From positions 336,466 through 400,465 of the forward strand of contig JAOIOW010000001.1 in the NCBI GenBank assembly GCA_028140795.1: a stretch of DNA of 64,000 nt, written 5' to 3'. This stretch comes from Fidelibacterota bacterium. GTDB lineage: Bacteria > Fidelibacterota > Marinisomatia > Marinisomatales > Marinisomataceae. A program made the position numbers and the translations under genes. Positions 1 to 8,298 of the stretch are shown here, piece by piece (position 1 is the stretch's first letter; each line of letters begins with the position of its first letter). The notes beneath the pieces were generated by a model, which did not search any database, had not been told where the DNA came from, and worked only from the letters and a program-made list of their open reading frames with translations.

Positions 1-91
1 TGAAAAAGATTTTCTAATAGCAAGAAGAACGGTTGCTAAATATAGAAAGCTATTAGATATCAAAAATGTAAATCAAAGGATAGAAAAATGA
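1..91 (+). CDS. rpoN: RNA polymerase sigma-54 factor, C-terminal end only (partial)
   Basis: Too short for the ORF track. Reading from base 2, the frame gives about 29 residues ending at TGA 89-91 and contains 'ARRTVAKYR'. That string is the RpoN box, the signature of the sigma-54 C-terminal domain that contacts the -24 promoter element. The rest of the gene lies left of the window. Its stop overlaps the argF start (ATGA at 88-91), so the two genes are probably translationally coupled. The box is nearly diagnostic, so identity is secure although only the tail is visible. A sigma-54 regulon with its enhancer-binding activators is implied elsewhere in the genome. Confidence 0.93.
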   Translation, partial: EKDFLIARRTVAKYRKLLDIKNVNQRIEK

Positions 92-1011
92 GCGTAAAAC
101 ATTGTATAAAAGTAGACGACTTTAGTAAAAATGAGATCTTAGATTTATTTGAATTGGCTGCTGAATTAAAGTCTAAATATAGAAATAAAGAAAGTTATCA
201 ACCCTTCAAAGACCACTCTATGGCTATGATATTTGCAAAACCTTCTGCGCGAACCAGAGTTTCATTTGAAACAGGTTTTGCTTGGATGGGAGGGCATGCA
301 ATTTATTTAGCTCCCCAAGATATTGGCTTAGGAACTCGTGAGAGTGCAGGTGATTTAGCTCAACTTTTCAGTAGATATAATGATATGATTATGGCAAGAG
401 TATATAGTCATAATGATATGTTGGAATTTGAAAAACATGCTACTGTTCCAGTTGTGAATGGTCTAACTGATTATAATCATCCATGTCAAATTCTTACTGA
501 TATGTTTACAATTTGGGAGCAAAAAAAAGATAATTTAAGTGATTTAAAGATTGTATATGTTGGCGATGGAAATAATATTGTTAACTCATGGATTAGATTA
601 GCTTCAGTATTACCATTTGAATTCACTTGCGTCTGTCCTGAAGGGTATGAACCTGATGCAGAAACAATTTCATATGCCAATTCTAAAAATATCTCTTCAA
701 TAAATATTCTTCATGACCCAATTCAGGGAGTAAAAGATGCTGATGTTATCTATACAGATGTTTGGGCATCAATGGGTCAAAAAGAAGAAGTGAATGAAAG
801 GGTAAAAATATTTTCTCCTTTGCAGGTAAATAATAATTTGATTCAGCATGCAAAAAATGATTATATGTTTATGCATTGTTTGCCAGCTGAAAGAGGCAGA
901 GAAGTTACCGATCAAGTAATTGATTCTCAAAATTCCATAGTATTTGAGCAAGCTGAGAATAGACTACATACCCAAAATGCTATTATGTTAACTCTAGCAA
1001 ATAAAGTTTAG
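88..1011 (+). CDS. argF: Ornithine carbamoyltransferase
   Basis: Cytosolic enzyme of arginine synthesis that makes citrulline from ornithine and carbamoyl phosphate. At 307 aa it is normal for the family. The carbamoyl-phosphate loop is SARTR (residues 53-57; usually STRTR), followed by HPCQ (131-134), the SMG motif (228-230) that closes over ornithine, and HCLPA (263-267) with the catalytic Cys. The SMG/HCLP combination favours ornithine over aspartate as substrate. Acetylornithine carbamoyltransferase, used by some FCB bacteria, is the main alternative and cannot be fully excluded by eye. The start overlaps the rpoN stop (ATGA). The gene converges on the lpxH-like gene with no intervening base. 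Confidence 0.9.
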   Translation: MSVKHCIKVDDFSKNEILDLFELAAELKSKYRNKESYQPFKDHSMAMIFAKPSARTRVSFETGFAWMGGHAIYLAPQDIGLGTRESAGDLAQLFSRYNDMIMARVYSHNDMLEFEKHATVPVVNGLTDYNHPCQILTDMFTIWEQKKDNLSDLKIVYVGDGNNIVNSWIRLASVLPFEFTCVCPEGYEPDAETISYANSKNISSINILHDPIQGVKDADVIYTDVWASMGQKEEVNERVKIFSPLQVNNNLIQHAKNDYMFMHCLPAERGREVTDQVIDSQNSIVFEQAENRLHTQNAIMLTLANKV

Positions 1012-1743
1012 TTATAAACTTTTTATACTAATTGAATTACCATCATATTTGGCATAATTAAATTGTTGGTCACAACAATCATCAAGTATAATTAATTGTT
1101 TTTGATTTTCATTAAAATTAAATGAATGATGATAGTGACCCATGATTACAATGTCACAACTTTTATTCCACTTTGATCTAGCATATTCAATCAACTCTGA
1201 ATGAATTCTATCTAACTTTTTATCATCAATTTTGTGTGAATCTTTTCTTTCATATGAAATCTTTTCTGCAACTTTTAACGCAATACTTTTTGGTAATAAT
1301 GAGTATAAAAAACGAAAAATTTTACTTCTTAAAATAATCTTTAATAATCTATATCCTTTATCCCAAGATAGGATACCGTCTCCATGGGTGACATAAATTC
1401 TTTTATTACCTGCAAATAAAATTTGATCATTTAAAAAAGATTTTGTTGTTAGTGATTTAAATTCTTTTCCTATCCAAAAATCATGATTCCCTGCTATAAA
1501 ATATATTTCAATTCCTTTTCCTTTTATTTTTTCTAGTAATAAAAAAATCTTTTCAAAATAATTTGGATTATTTTTTTTGTATTCAAAGTAATAATCAAAA
1601 AAATCTCCCATAATAAAGATACTTCCTTTAGACTTTTCAATTACATGAATAAACTCTTCCATTTTCTTGATTTTACGTTCATTAGATAATGAAGGAGTTG
1701 GAGAAAAGTGATTATCTCCAAAAAAATAGATTGGCAATTGCAT
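1012..1743 (-). CDS. lpxH: UDP-2,3-diacylglucosamine diphosphatase-like metallophosphoesterase
   Basis: A 243-aa calcineurin-like phosphoesterase. The metal-binding blocks are in order: GDNH (9-12), GDFFD (46-50), GNHDFW (85-90), THGDG (119-123) and GHYHH (202-206). The 'GDFFDYYFEYK' context resembles LpxH of the Bacteroidota, which cleaves UDP-diacylglucosamine to lipid X at the inner membrane in lipid A synthesis. The first block reads DNH where DxH is usual, which still keeps the Asp and His. There is no signal peptide, as expected for a peripheral cytosolic protein. It converges with argF and abuts it exactly. Another metallophosphoesterase role is possible, but an lpxH assignment fits the Gram-negative envelope genes nearby. 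Confidence 0.8.
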   Translation of the reverse strand: MQLPIYFFGDNHFSPTPSLSNERKIKKMEEFIHVIEKSKGSIFIMGDFFDYYFEYKKNNPNYFEKIFLLLEKIKGKGIEIYFIAGNHDFWIGKEFKSLTTKSFLNDQILFAGNKRIYVTHGDGILSWDKGYRLLKIILRSKIFRFLYSLLPKSIALKVAEKISYERKDSHKIDDKKLDRIHSELIEYARSKWNKSCDIVIMGHYHHSFNFNENQKQLIILDDCCDQQFNYAKYDGNSISIKSL

Positions 1744-1798
1744 TAAAAAACTTAATCTTTTATAAAAATTGCATCAATGAATTAATAATTTAAAATTT

Positions 1799-1884
1799 TT
1801 GTCTTAAATTATACTATCTTTGATAATAAAAATATTTTGAATAAATAAATTATTTGAAACTTTATCAATTTTTTAACTTATAAA
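1799..1884 (+). promoter_or_regulatory. Candidate promoter(s) for the protease-BamA fusion gene
   Basis: Two sigma-70-like possibilities lie in this 146-bp gap. One is TTGTCT (1799-1804), a 17-nt spacer and GATAAT (1822-1827). The other is TTGAAA (1854-1859), a 19-nt spacer and TATAAA (1879-1884). The second -10 ends only 5 nt before the ATG at 1890, which has no Shine-Dalgarno, so it would give a leaderless transcript. The DNA is very AT-rich, so chance matches are likely. Confidence 0.35.
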
Positions 1885-1889
1885 ATCAT

Positions 1890-4800
1890 ATGCGCATTAT
1901 ACTTACTATATTATTATTAACTAATCTTTTATATCCACAAAGTTTTGGGCAAAATAAGGTTCAATATGAATCCTTTGATTGGGAGTACATTGTAAGTCCA
2001 AATACCAATATTTATTACTACGGAGATAATAAAGACCTAGCTATTTTTACATCTAAAGTAGCAGAAAGATCCATCGAGCAAATTGGAAAACATTTAAGAT
2101 GGAGAAGTAATAAGCCAATTAAAATTATTGTTTATACATCACATAACGATTTCCAGCAAACAAACGTTGTAAATGTATATATGTCAGAGGGTGTTGGGGG
2201 AGTAACGGAATTATATAAAAATAGAATTGTTATTCCTTTTGAAGGTTCTTATGAACAGTTTGAACATGTAATTCATCATGAGCTCGTTCATGCAGCGATA
2301 AATGAGCTGGTGTATGGAGGGAATGCACAAGGTTTGATAAGTGGAAGAATACGTGTACAAGTTCCGCTATGGGCTAATGAAGGTTTAGCTGAATTTTTAT
2401 CTGTTGACTGGGATACTAATTCAGATATGGTACTAAGAGATCTAGCAATAGAAGATAGACTGCCTTCAATACCTGAACTTAATTATTCTATTTTAGCATA
2501 TAAAGGAGGACAGTCTGTTTGGCAATACATTACTCAAAAATATGGTAGAGAGAAAGTTGGTGAAATTTTTCAGCAAATGAAAAGAGCGCAGAATGATGAG
2601 CGCGGTTTTGAAAGCGCTTTGGGAGTTGATTATGAAAAACTTACTGAAGATTGGCATGATTTTGTTAAAAGGGAATATTGGCCTGACCTCGTAAATAGGG
2701 AAAATTTTGATGACTTTTCAACAAAAATAACTGATAGAACTGAAACAAGAAATTTTTATAATGTTAGCCCTTCATTTTCGCCAGATGGTAATACTATTGC
2801 TTACTTTTCTGACCAAGATGGCTATATGGATTTAATTTTATATGAGGTTGATTCTGAAAAGCAAAAAAGGCGCCTAATTAGAGGAAATACTACTCCAGAT
2901 TTTGAGGAATTAAAATGGTTGCAACCCGGAATTTCGTGGTCACCAGATGGGAAATCTATATCATTTGCTTCTAAGAGTGGAGAGCAAGATTCAATTATCA
3001 TTGTAGATATTAGATCTGGAAAATATAAAAAGATTCCTATAGACCTTGATGGAGTTTTTACTACTTCATGGCACCCAACTGAAAATAAGATTGCATTTAT
3101 GGGTCACAAGGATGATTCAAGTGACATTTATGTTATTGATTTAACAACAAAAGAGGTTACAAATATTACCAATGATATTTTTTCAGAATCTTCTCCAAGC
3201 TGGTCTTCAAATGGTGAAATAATTTATTTTACTTCAGATAGAGGTCAAAATACTAGCACTAATAGTATGTATGATGTTGATTTTTCTCAAACTGATATAT
3301 TTCAATATAGTTATCAAACCAACACAGTTTCTCAAATAACTAATACTGAATATAATGAAAATTATCCAGTTGCAAGTTCAGATGGAAATTTATTTTATAC
3401 TGCAGACTATAATGGTATTACAAATATTTTTAAACATAATCTTAGTAACAATGAAGCTTTTCCAATTACTAATGTTGTTACGGGCGTTCAGCAGATAGAT
3501 TTAGATAGTAGTGATAATTTGGTTTTTTCAGGATTTAAGAAACGAGGTTGGGATTTATATATAATGAATAATCCTAATTCTTTTTCCGAAAAGGAAATTA
3601 AGCCTACAAAATTTTATGCAAATAAAAACCGTAGTACTGATTTTGAAGATCTAAGAACTTTTACAAGCAAAAAAGTCACATTAAGTCCAGAAGATTATTC
3701 CAAATATATTTTTGCCAGAAATTATCAGTACAGAAATAATAAGAAAGATAATAATGAAGAAGTAGAAGTTGATTCTTTGCGCTTTCAGGATGATTATTTA
3801 GCAAGAAAATATCAAACAGATTTTTCTGTAGATTATATCGCCACTACAGCAACCATTGATAATCTTTTTGGAACTCGCGGTGTCGCAAACTTATCATGGA
3901 GCGACGTAATGGGCGATCATAGAATCAACGTTGGTACCAATTTAGTTCTAGATTTAAATAATAGCGATTTAGTAGTTCAGTATGCATATCTAAAAAATAG
4001 AACAAATTATTATACTACATTATTTCAACAGGCTAATACATTTTCTTTGGGATATAATATGAATTATGACTTCATTGGCCAACTTAGAGATTACGGTATT
4101 GGATTTTACGGACAATACCCATTTTCCAAATTTATGAGATTAGATTTTGGAGCAACACTTAGAAATGTAGATTATGAAATTAAGCAATTTGATATTTTTA
4201 CTTTTCAGACATCAACAAATTATAAAGAAAATTTAAAAGCAGTGGTTCCTATTACAAGTTTTGTATTTGATAATTCTACTAATGGTTATACTGGTCCAGT
4301 GGATGGATTTAAGCAATATCTTACATTTCAATTCAGCCCTGATATAGGTTCAAATTCTATTCCATTTCAAACTCTAAAATTTGATATGCGAAAATATTAT
4401 AAGATTAACAGAAATTATAGTTTAGCGGCAAGGTTGATGTTGGGTAAAAGCGTTGGAGATAGACCTCAAAAGTTTTTCTTAGGTGGAAATTCACAAATGA
4501 TGATTTTTTCTGATACGCAAACAGAAGGAAGAGATGATTCGGGATTTTATGCTCAACGAGTCCTTGATTATGACAATACAAGCATTCTAGAGGATGTGTA
4601 TTTTAGTGAATATGTCTTTCCATTAAGAGGTGCAAGATATAGAGAAAGAGTGGGAGAAAATGTAGCTGTAGCTAACTTTGAATTTAGATTTCCATTTGTT
4701 AACTATGTTGATGTAAGTTTTCCTGCTAGAATTAGATTTGGTAATATTTTTGGTCATCTTTTTGTGGATGTTGGAGCAGCCTGGGATTCATCTGATGAAT

Positions 4801-4997
4801 TTAATAATAGTGAGTTAGTTAGAAATAAATATGGGCTTACAGACCCTGAAGCTTCTCCTATATTGACTACTTTTGGTATCGGAACGAAAATTTTTACTCC
4901 ATTTGCTTTAATTAGAATTGATACAGCATGGGATAAATACCCAAGCGGAGGTTATTCAAAACCTCAATATATAATATCTTTCGGCTACGACTGGTAA
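1890..4997 (+). CDS. Gluzincin-like protease / PD40 propeller / BamA-type barrel fusion protein
   Basis: A 1035-aa exported protein with an N-terminal signal peptide (about 1-20). A peptidase MA-like domain follows, with a HELVH zinc motif (130-134) and a likely third ligand in 'WANEGLAEF' (about 161-169). Several TolB/WD40-like PD40 blades lie at about 285-560, with recurring 'SPDGxxIxF' and 'SWSSNGEIIYF' strings. The C-terminal ~400 residues look like an Omp85/BamA surface-antigen barrel: alternating aromatic strands, an 'FFLGG' region and a terminal aromatic residue. Similar three-part proteins occur in Bacteroidota and Gemmatimonadota relatives. The likely location is the outer membrane with the protease and propeller in the periplasm. 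Substrate and function are unknown. Either part could be catalytic or merely structural. Confidence 0.8.
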   Translation: MRIILTILLLTNLLYPQSFGQNKVQYESFDWEYIVSPNTNIYYYGDNKDLAIFTSKVAERSIEQIGKHLRWRSNKPIKIIVYTSHNDFQQTNVVNVYMSEGVGGVTELYKNRIVIPFEGSYEQFEHVIHHELVHAAINELVYGGNAQGLISGRIRVQVPLWANEGLAEFLSVDWDTNSDMVLRDLAIEDRLPSIPELNYSILAYKGGQSVWQYITQKYGREKVGEIFQQMKRAQNDERGFESALGVDYEKLTEDWHDFVKREYWPDLVNRENFDDFSTKITDRTETRNFYNVSPSFSPDGNTIAYFSDQDGYMDLILYEVDSEKQKRRLIRGNTTPDFEELKWLQPGISWSPDGKSISFASKSGEQDSIIIVDIRSGKYKKIPIDLDGVFTTSWHPTENKIAFMGHKDDSSDIYVIDLTTKEVTNITNDIFSESSPSWSSNGEIIYFTSDRGQNTSTNSMYDVDFSQTDIFQYSYQTNTVSQITNTEYNENYPVASSDGNLFYTADYNGITNIFKHNLSNNEAFPITNVVTGVQQIDLDSSDNLVFSGFKKRGWDLYIMNNPNSFSEKEIKPTKFYANKNRSTDFEDLRTFTSKKVTLSPEDYSKYIFARNYQYRNNKKDNNEEVEVDSLRFQDDYLARKYQTDFSVDYIATTATIDNLFGTRGVANLSWSDVMGDHRINVGTNLVLDLNNSDLVVQYAYLKNRTNYYTTLFQQANTFSLGYNMNYDFIGQLRDYGIGFYGQYPFSKFMRLDFGATLRNVDYEIKQFDIFTFQTSTNYKENLKAVVPITSFVFDNSTNGYTGPVDGFKQYLTFQFSPDIGSNSIPFQTLKFDMRKYYKINRNYSLAARLMLGKSVGDRPQKFFLGGNSQMMIFSDTQTEGRDDSGFYAQRVLDYDNTSILEDVYFSEYVFPLRGARYRERVGENVAVANFEFRFPFVNYVDVSFPARIRFGNIFGHLFVDVGAAWDSSDEFNNSELVRNKYGLTDPEASPILTTFGIGTKIFTPFALIRIDTAWDKYPSGGYSKPQYIISFGYDW

Positions 4998-5002
4998 ATG
5001 TT

Positions 5003-6124
5003 TTGAAATTCTCAGTTTTATCTGAAGATAAGAATTCTCTAGCTAGAACAGGCTTGATCGAAACAGATCATTCCACAATTGAAACTCCAGTTTTTATGCC
5101 AGTAGGAACCCATGGTGTTGTTAAAACGCTATCTCCAGATGACTTAAATGCTATGAGCGTTCAAATAATGCTTTCAAATACATATCATTTATATTTAAGA
5201 CCGGGAACCGAGATTATAAATGAAAATGAAGGGTTGCATAAATTTTTAAATTGGGATAAAAGCATTCTAACTGATAGTGGTGGATATCAAGTATTCTCTT
5301 TAAGTAATATGAACGAAATAACTAGCGATGGTGTAAATTTTAGATCGCATTTAGATGGTAGTGAACATTTTTTTACTCCCCAAAAATCTATGGAAGTTCA
5401 AAGACAGTTAGGTTCTGACATAATTATGGCTTTTGATTATTGCCCTCCCGCAGATTGCTCGGAAAAAGAGCTTAGAAGAGCATCAACTTTAACTGAAAAA
5501 TGGACCAAGCAAGCTTTTGAATATCTAAACGATAAAACAAGCATTTATGGTCATAATCAAACGCTTTTCCCAATAATTCAAGGGGGTATTAATCCAGAAG
5601 AAAGATTAAAATGTTTGAATCAAATGCTTCCGTATGCTACATGTGGAATAGCAATCGGAGGACTTTCAGTTGGCGAAAAAAAAGAACCAATGCTTGATAT
5701 TGTTGAGTTATTAGGGAAAAATATGCCCGTCGATCAACCAAGATATTTGATGGGAGTTGGTAAGCCTACAGATTTGGTTAAAGCAATTTTACGAGGGGTA
5801 GATATGTTTGATTGTGTGCTGCCTGCCAGGAATGCAAGAAATGGTCAGATATTCACACATGATGGTGTTATAAACATTACGAATAGTGCTTATTCAAATG
5901 ATACATCACCAATAGATAAACATAGTTCAATAGAGTATGCAAAAACTTTTTCAAAGTCATATCTAAGACACCTTTTTAAAGTTAATGAGATGTTTGGACT
6001 GAGGATTGCAACCCTAATCAACATAGCATATTATTTGGATTTGATAAATGAAATAAAAAATGAAATTAATAATAATACTTTTGTAAAATGGTCTTATAAG
6101 TATTTAAAAATGTATGATAATTAA
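5003..6124 (+). CDS. tgt: Queuine/preQ1 tRNA-ribosyltransferase lacking the zinc site
   Basis: A 373-aa tRNA-guanine transglycosylase that swaps G34 for a queuosine precursor in GUN-anticodon tRNAs. The active site is intact: D91 in DSGGYQVFS, D145 in FDYCPP, GGLSVGE (219-225) and the nucleophile D270 in FDCVLPARNARNG. The start is TTG at 5003, five bases after the previous stop; an ATG at 4998 is out of frame and hits a stop at once. The oddity is the C-terminal zinc site. The family pattern CxCxxC...H is replaced by S308, I310, A313 and I339 while the flanking sequence (SPID...SKSYLRHLF) still aligns. The enzyme is probably active but metal-free, or else impaired. The next gene starts 3 bp downstream. 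Confidence 0.92.
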   Translation: MKFSVLSEDKNSLARTGLIETDHSTIETPVFMPVGTHGVVKTLSPDDLNAMSVQIMLSNTYHLYLRPGTEIINENEGLHKFLNWDKSILTDSGGYQVFSLSNMNEITSDGVNFRSHLDGSEHFFTPQKSMEVQRQLGSDIIMAFDYCPPADCSEKELRRASTLTEKWTKQAFEYLNDKTSIYGHNQTLFPIIQGGINPEERLKCLNQMLPYATCGIAIGGLSVGEKKEPMLDIVELLGKNMPVDQPRYLMGVGKPTDLVKAILRGVDMFDCVLPARNARNGQIFTHDGVINITNSAYSNDTSPIDKHSSIEYAKTFSKSYLRHLFKVNEMFGLRIATLINIAYYLDLINEIKNEINNNTFVKWSYKYLKMYDN

Positions 6125-6127
6125 ATT

Positions 6128-6583
6128 ATGTTAAAAATTGGTCAAAAAGCTCCAGAGTTTTCATTGCCAAATCAGGATGATGTCGTTATATCTTTAAAAG
6201 ATTTTAAAGGTCAAAAGTTGCTGATATGGTTTTTCCCCAAGGCAAGTACAAGCGGTTGTACTAAAGAAGGAATAGGGTTCAATGAGTTCATCAAAAATTT
6301 TAACAAACAAAATATTTCTATCTTAGGTGTTAGTAAAGATTCAGTTAAAGCTCAAAAAAACTTTTGCACAAAAAATGAATTTAAATTTGATATTTTATCA
6401 GATACTAAATTAAGTGTCCTAAAAAAATATAAAGCATGGGGGCTTAAAAAAATGTATGGAAGAGAATATGAGGGTATTCTTAGGATATCTTATTTAATAG
6501 ATGAAAATGGAATGATTGAACAAGCTTATAGTAAAGTAAAAACTGCAACACATGCATCTGATGTTCTTGAATCAATTAAATAA
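6128..6583 (+). CDS. bcp: Thioredoxin-dependent peroxiredoxin, PrxQ/Bcp type
   Basis: A 151-aa AhpC/TSA-family peroxidase that reduces hydrogen and organic peroxides with thioredoxin in the cytosol. The peroxidatic Cys is C44 in 'STSGCTKE'. The resolving Cys five residues later, as in E. coli Bcp, is absent (I49). C80, 36 residues on, matches the spacing known for PrxQ enzymes that resolve from helix alpha-3. It lies in a tight run with tgt upstream and the lipoprotein gene starting inside its 3' end. Confidence 0.88.
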   Translation: MLKIGQKAPEFSLPNQDDVVISLKDFKGQKLLIWFFPKASTSGCTKEGIGFNEFIKNFNKQNISILGVSKDSVKAQKNFCTKNEFKFDILSDTKLSVLKKYKAWGLKKMYGREYEGILRISYLIDENGMIEQAYSKVKTATHASDVLESIK

Positions 6584-7613
6584 GATACTCTTAGCTCTAT
6601 GTTTGCTAGTTCTATTTTCATGTGCATCTGTTAAAGAGCCTCAAGGAGGACCTTTAGATTCTGATCCACCAAAATTAAAGTCAACCACTCCAGCAATTTT
6701 AACCAATCTAAATCAAGGGCAAAAAATTACCTTATCTTTTAATGAGTTTATTAAAGAAGAATCTCTTAAAAATGCAATCGAACTTTTTCCAACCGTAAAT
6801 CAAAAAATTGATTTTGAATATTATGGAAAAGAGGTAATAATTACGTTACCGTCCAATCTTGATGATGACAAAACATATGTTATATCATTGAATTCTAATT
6901 TATCTGATGAGCAAAATGTTAAGTTAAATGATAACATTATTATTCCAATAAGTCTTTCAAATTCAATCAATCAAGCAGCAATTAAAGGAAAAATATTTGG
7001 ATTATATAGCAAGCCCTCAATCTTATTATGGAAAGGGATAATTGATAAGAGTGAATTACCTTCAAGGAAACCCGATTATATAATTTCTTCTAATGATAAA
7101 TTTAGTTTTGGTTTTTTAGCATACGATAAATACACTGTGTTGGCTGTCGATTTATATAATCCAAAATTATCATTAGAAAAAAATAAATTATCATTTTTTT
7201 CAGAAAACTTTATTGAATTAACAAAAGATAATACTCCAGATTTAAATTTCTTTTTTAATGCTGAAGAAGTTGAAGTTGAATTAGACTCTTTGAATGTAAC
7301 AGAGGATATTGAGCAATTTGCAAATATTGTAGGTAATATTAATGGCAATTATATTCTCCCTGTAGTTGTTGAATTAAGAAATGAAGATAATAGTTTTAAA
7401 ACAGAATTATCTTTTGATGGAAAATTTAAAATTGATAATGTAAATAGTGGAACGTATCAATTATTTGCCTACCAAGATCGAAATAATAATAAGATTCTTA
7501 ATACTGGGAATTTGCAAGATGATAGTAACTCAGAAAAATTCTACGTTTATCCAGATTCATTAATATTAAGGGCAAATTGGGAATTAGAAATAGAAGATTG
7601 GGAAATAAATTAA
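6552..7613 (+). CDS. Ig-like domain lipoprotein
   Basis: A 353-aa lipoprotein with a hydrophobic signal and lipobox LFSC followed by Ala (cleavage before about C24). The mature start 'PQGGPLDSDPPK' is a hallmark of a Bacteroidota-type family carrying an N-terminal bacterial Ig-like (Big_5/SbsA-like) domain. The C-terminal part (about 250-353) resembles a small carboxypeptidase-regulatory beta-sandwich ('GKFKIDNVNSGTYQLFAYQDRNNN'). The function is unknown, probably an envelope surface protein. The start lies inside the peroxiredoxin gene; ATG 6552 or ATG 6561 would both keep the signal peptide. The next gene starts at the overlapping TAATG at 7611-7615. Confidence 0.7.
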   Translation: MHLMFLNQLNKILLALCLLVLFSCASVKEPQGGPLDSDPPKLKSTTPAILTNLNQGQKITLSFNEFIKEESLKNAIELFPTVNQKIDFEYYGKEVIITLPSNLDDDKTYVISLNSNLSDEQNVKLNDNIIIPISLSNSINQAAIKGKIFGLYSKPSILLWKGIIDKSELPSRKPDYIISSNDKFSFGFLAYDKYTVLAVDLYNPKLSLEKNKLSFFSENFIELTKDNTPDLNFFFNAEEVEVELDSLNVTEDIEQFANIVGNINGNYILPVVVELRNEDNSFKTELSFDGKFKIDNVNSGTYQLFAYQDRNNNKILNTGNLQDDSNSEKFYVYPDSLILRANWELEIEDWEIN

Positions 7614-8023
7614 TGAAGAAAGAAATAGTAGTAGCTGTTAGTGGATATTTTGATCCAATTCATGTTGGACATTTAGAGTATTTACAGCTCGCTAGTCAAT
7701 TGGGAGATAAATTAATTGTTATTATAAATAATAATCATCAAGCAGAAATCAAAAAAAGAGAGTTTTTTATGCATGAGAATGACAGAATGGAAATTGTCGC
7801 TGCCCTTAAATGCGTTGATGAAGTTTTTTTAAGTATTGATTCAGATGAAAGTGTTTGTAAAAGTTTAGAAGCAATAAAACCTGATATTTTTGCAAATGGG
7901 GGAGATAGATCTTTGGAGGAAATTCCTGAAACTACAGTTATGAAAAAATATAATATTAAAATGGTCGATGGTTTGGGTGATAAAATCAGAAGCAGTAGTG
8001 ATTTAACTGGAATTGGAAAATGA
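7613..8023 (+). CDS. Cytidylyltransferase-like nucleotidyltransferase
   Basis: A 136-aa protein when started at ATG 7613, which overlaps the preceding stop as TAATG. The track's upstream start adds 12 unlike residues. It has the nucleotidylyltransferase signature 'GYFDPIHVGH', with the HxGH ATP/CTP-binding motif, and a late 'FANGGDR' block. These are like the small adenylyl/cytidylyltransferases of Bacteroidota and the C-terminal half of HldE. It likely activates a small phosphorylated substrate (sugar- or glycerol-phosphate) for surface polymer synthesis, but the substrate cannot be read from the sequence. It overlaps the following small gene by ATGA. Confidence 0.8.
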   Translation: MKKEIVVAVSGYFDPIHVGHLEYLQLASQLGDKLIVIINNNHQAEIKKREFFMHENDRMEIVAALKCVDEVFLSIDSDESVCKSLEAIKPDIFANGGDRSLEEIPETTVMKKYNIKMVDGLGDKIRSSSDLTGIGK

Positions 8024-8298
8024 AAAAAAAGCCTGATAAAAAGAAAACACAATTATTAGAAGATTTCCTAGAACTTGGAGAAAAATGTAACATAAAGATC
8101 ATACATGATAAAGGTGATTTCAATGGCGATAACTGTTTATTATTTTCCAATGATACCATTGTAATCAATAAGCATAAACCCCTTGAACAGAGATTGTATG
8201 TTTTAGCAAAGTGTTTTAGTCAAATTAATCTTGATAATGTTTATATTAAACCCATGCTAAGGGATTTAATTAATCAAGCCAAAATAGATAATACATGA
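8020..8298 (+). CDS. Small conserved-looking hypothetical protein
   Basis: A 92-aa soluble protein with a Lys-rich N-terminus, no signal peptide and no membrane segment. I do not recognise a named family. The core 'VINKHKPLEQRLYVLAKCFSQINLDNVYIKPMLRDLI' is predicted helical. The ORF overlaps the cytidylyltransferase by ATGA (8020-8023) and the HIT gene by ATGA (8295-8298). It is therefore embedded in a translationally coupled operon, which argues that it is real. Confidence 0.65.
   Translation: MKKKPDKKKTQLLEDFLELGEKCNIKIIHDKGDFNGDNCLLFSNDTIVINKHKPLEQRLYVLAKCFSQINLDNVYIKPMLRDLINQAKIDNT

Noticed and set aside
4998-5006. ATG at 4998 as tgt start
   Set aside because: It reads ATG TTT TGA and is out of frame. 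TTG at 5003 gives the family N-terminus.
6128-6583. Peroxiredoxin lacking a resolving Cys
   Set aside because: The Cys at +5 is absent, but C80 lies 36 residues after C44, the spacing of known PrxQ enzymes, so it is probably a normal 2-Cys type.
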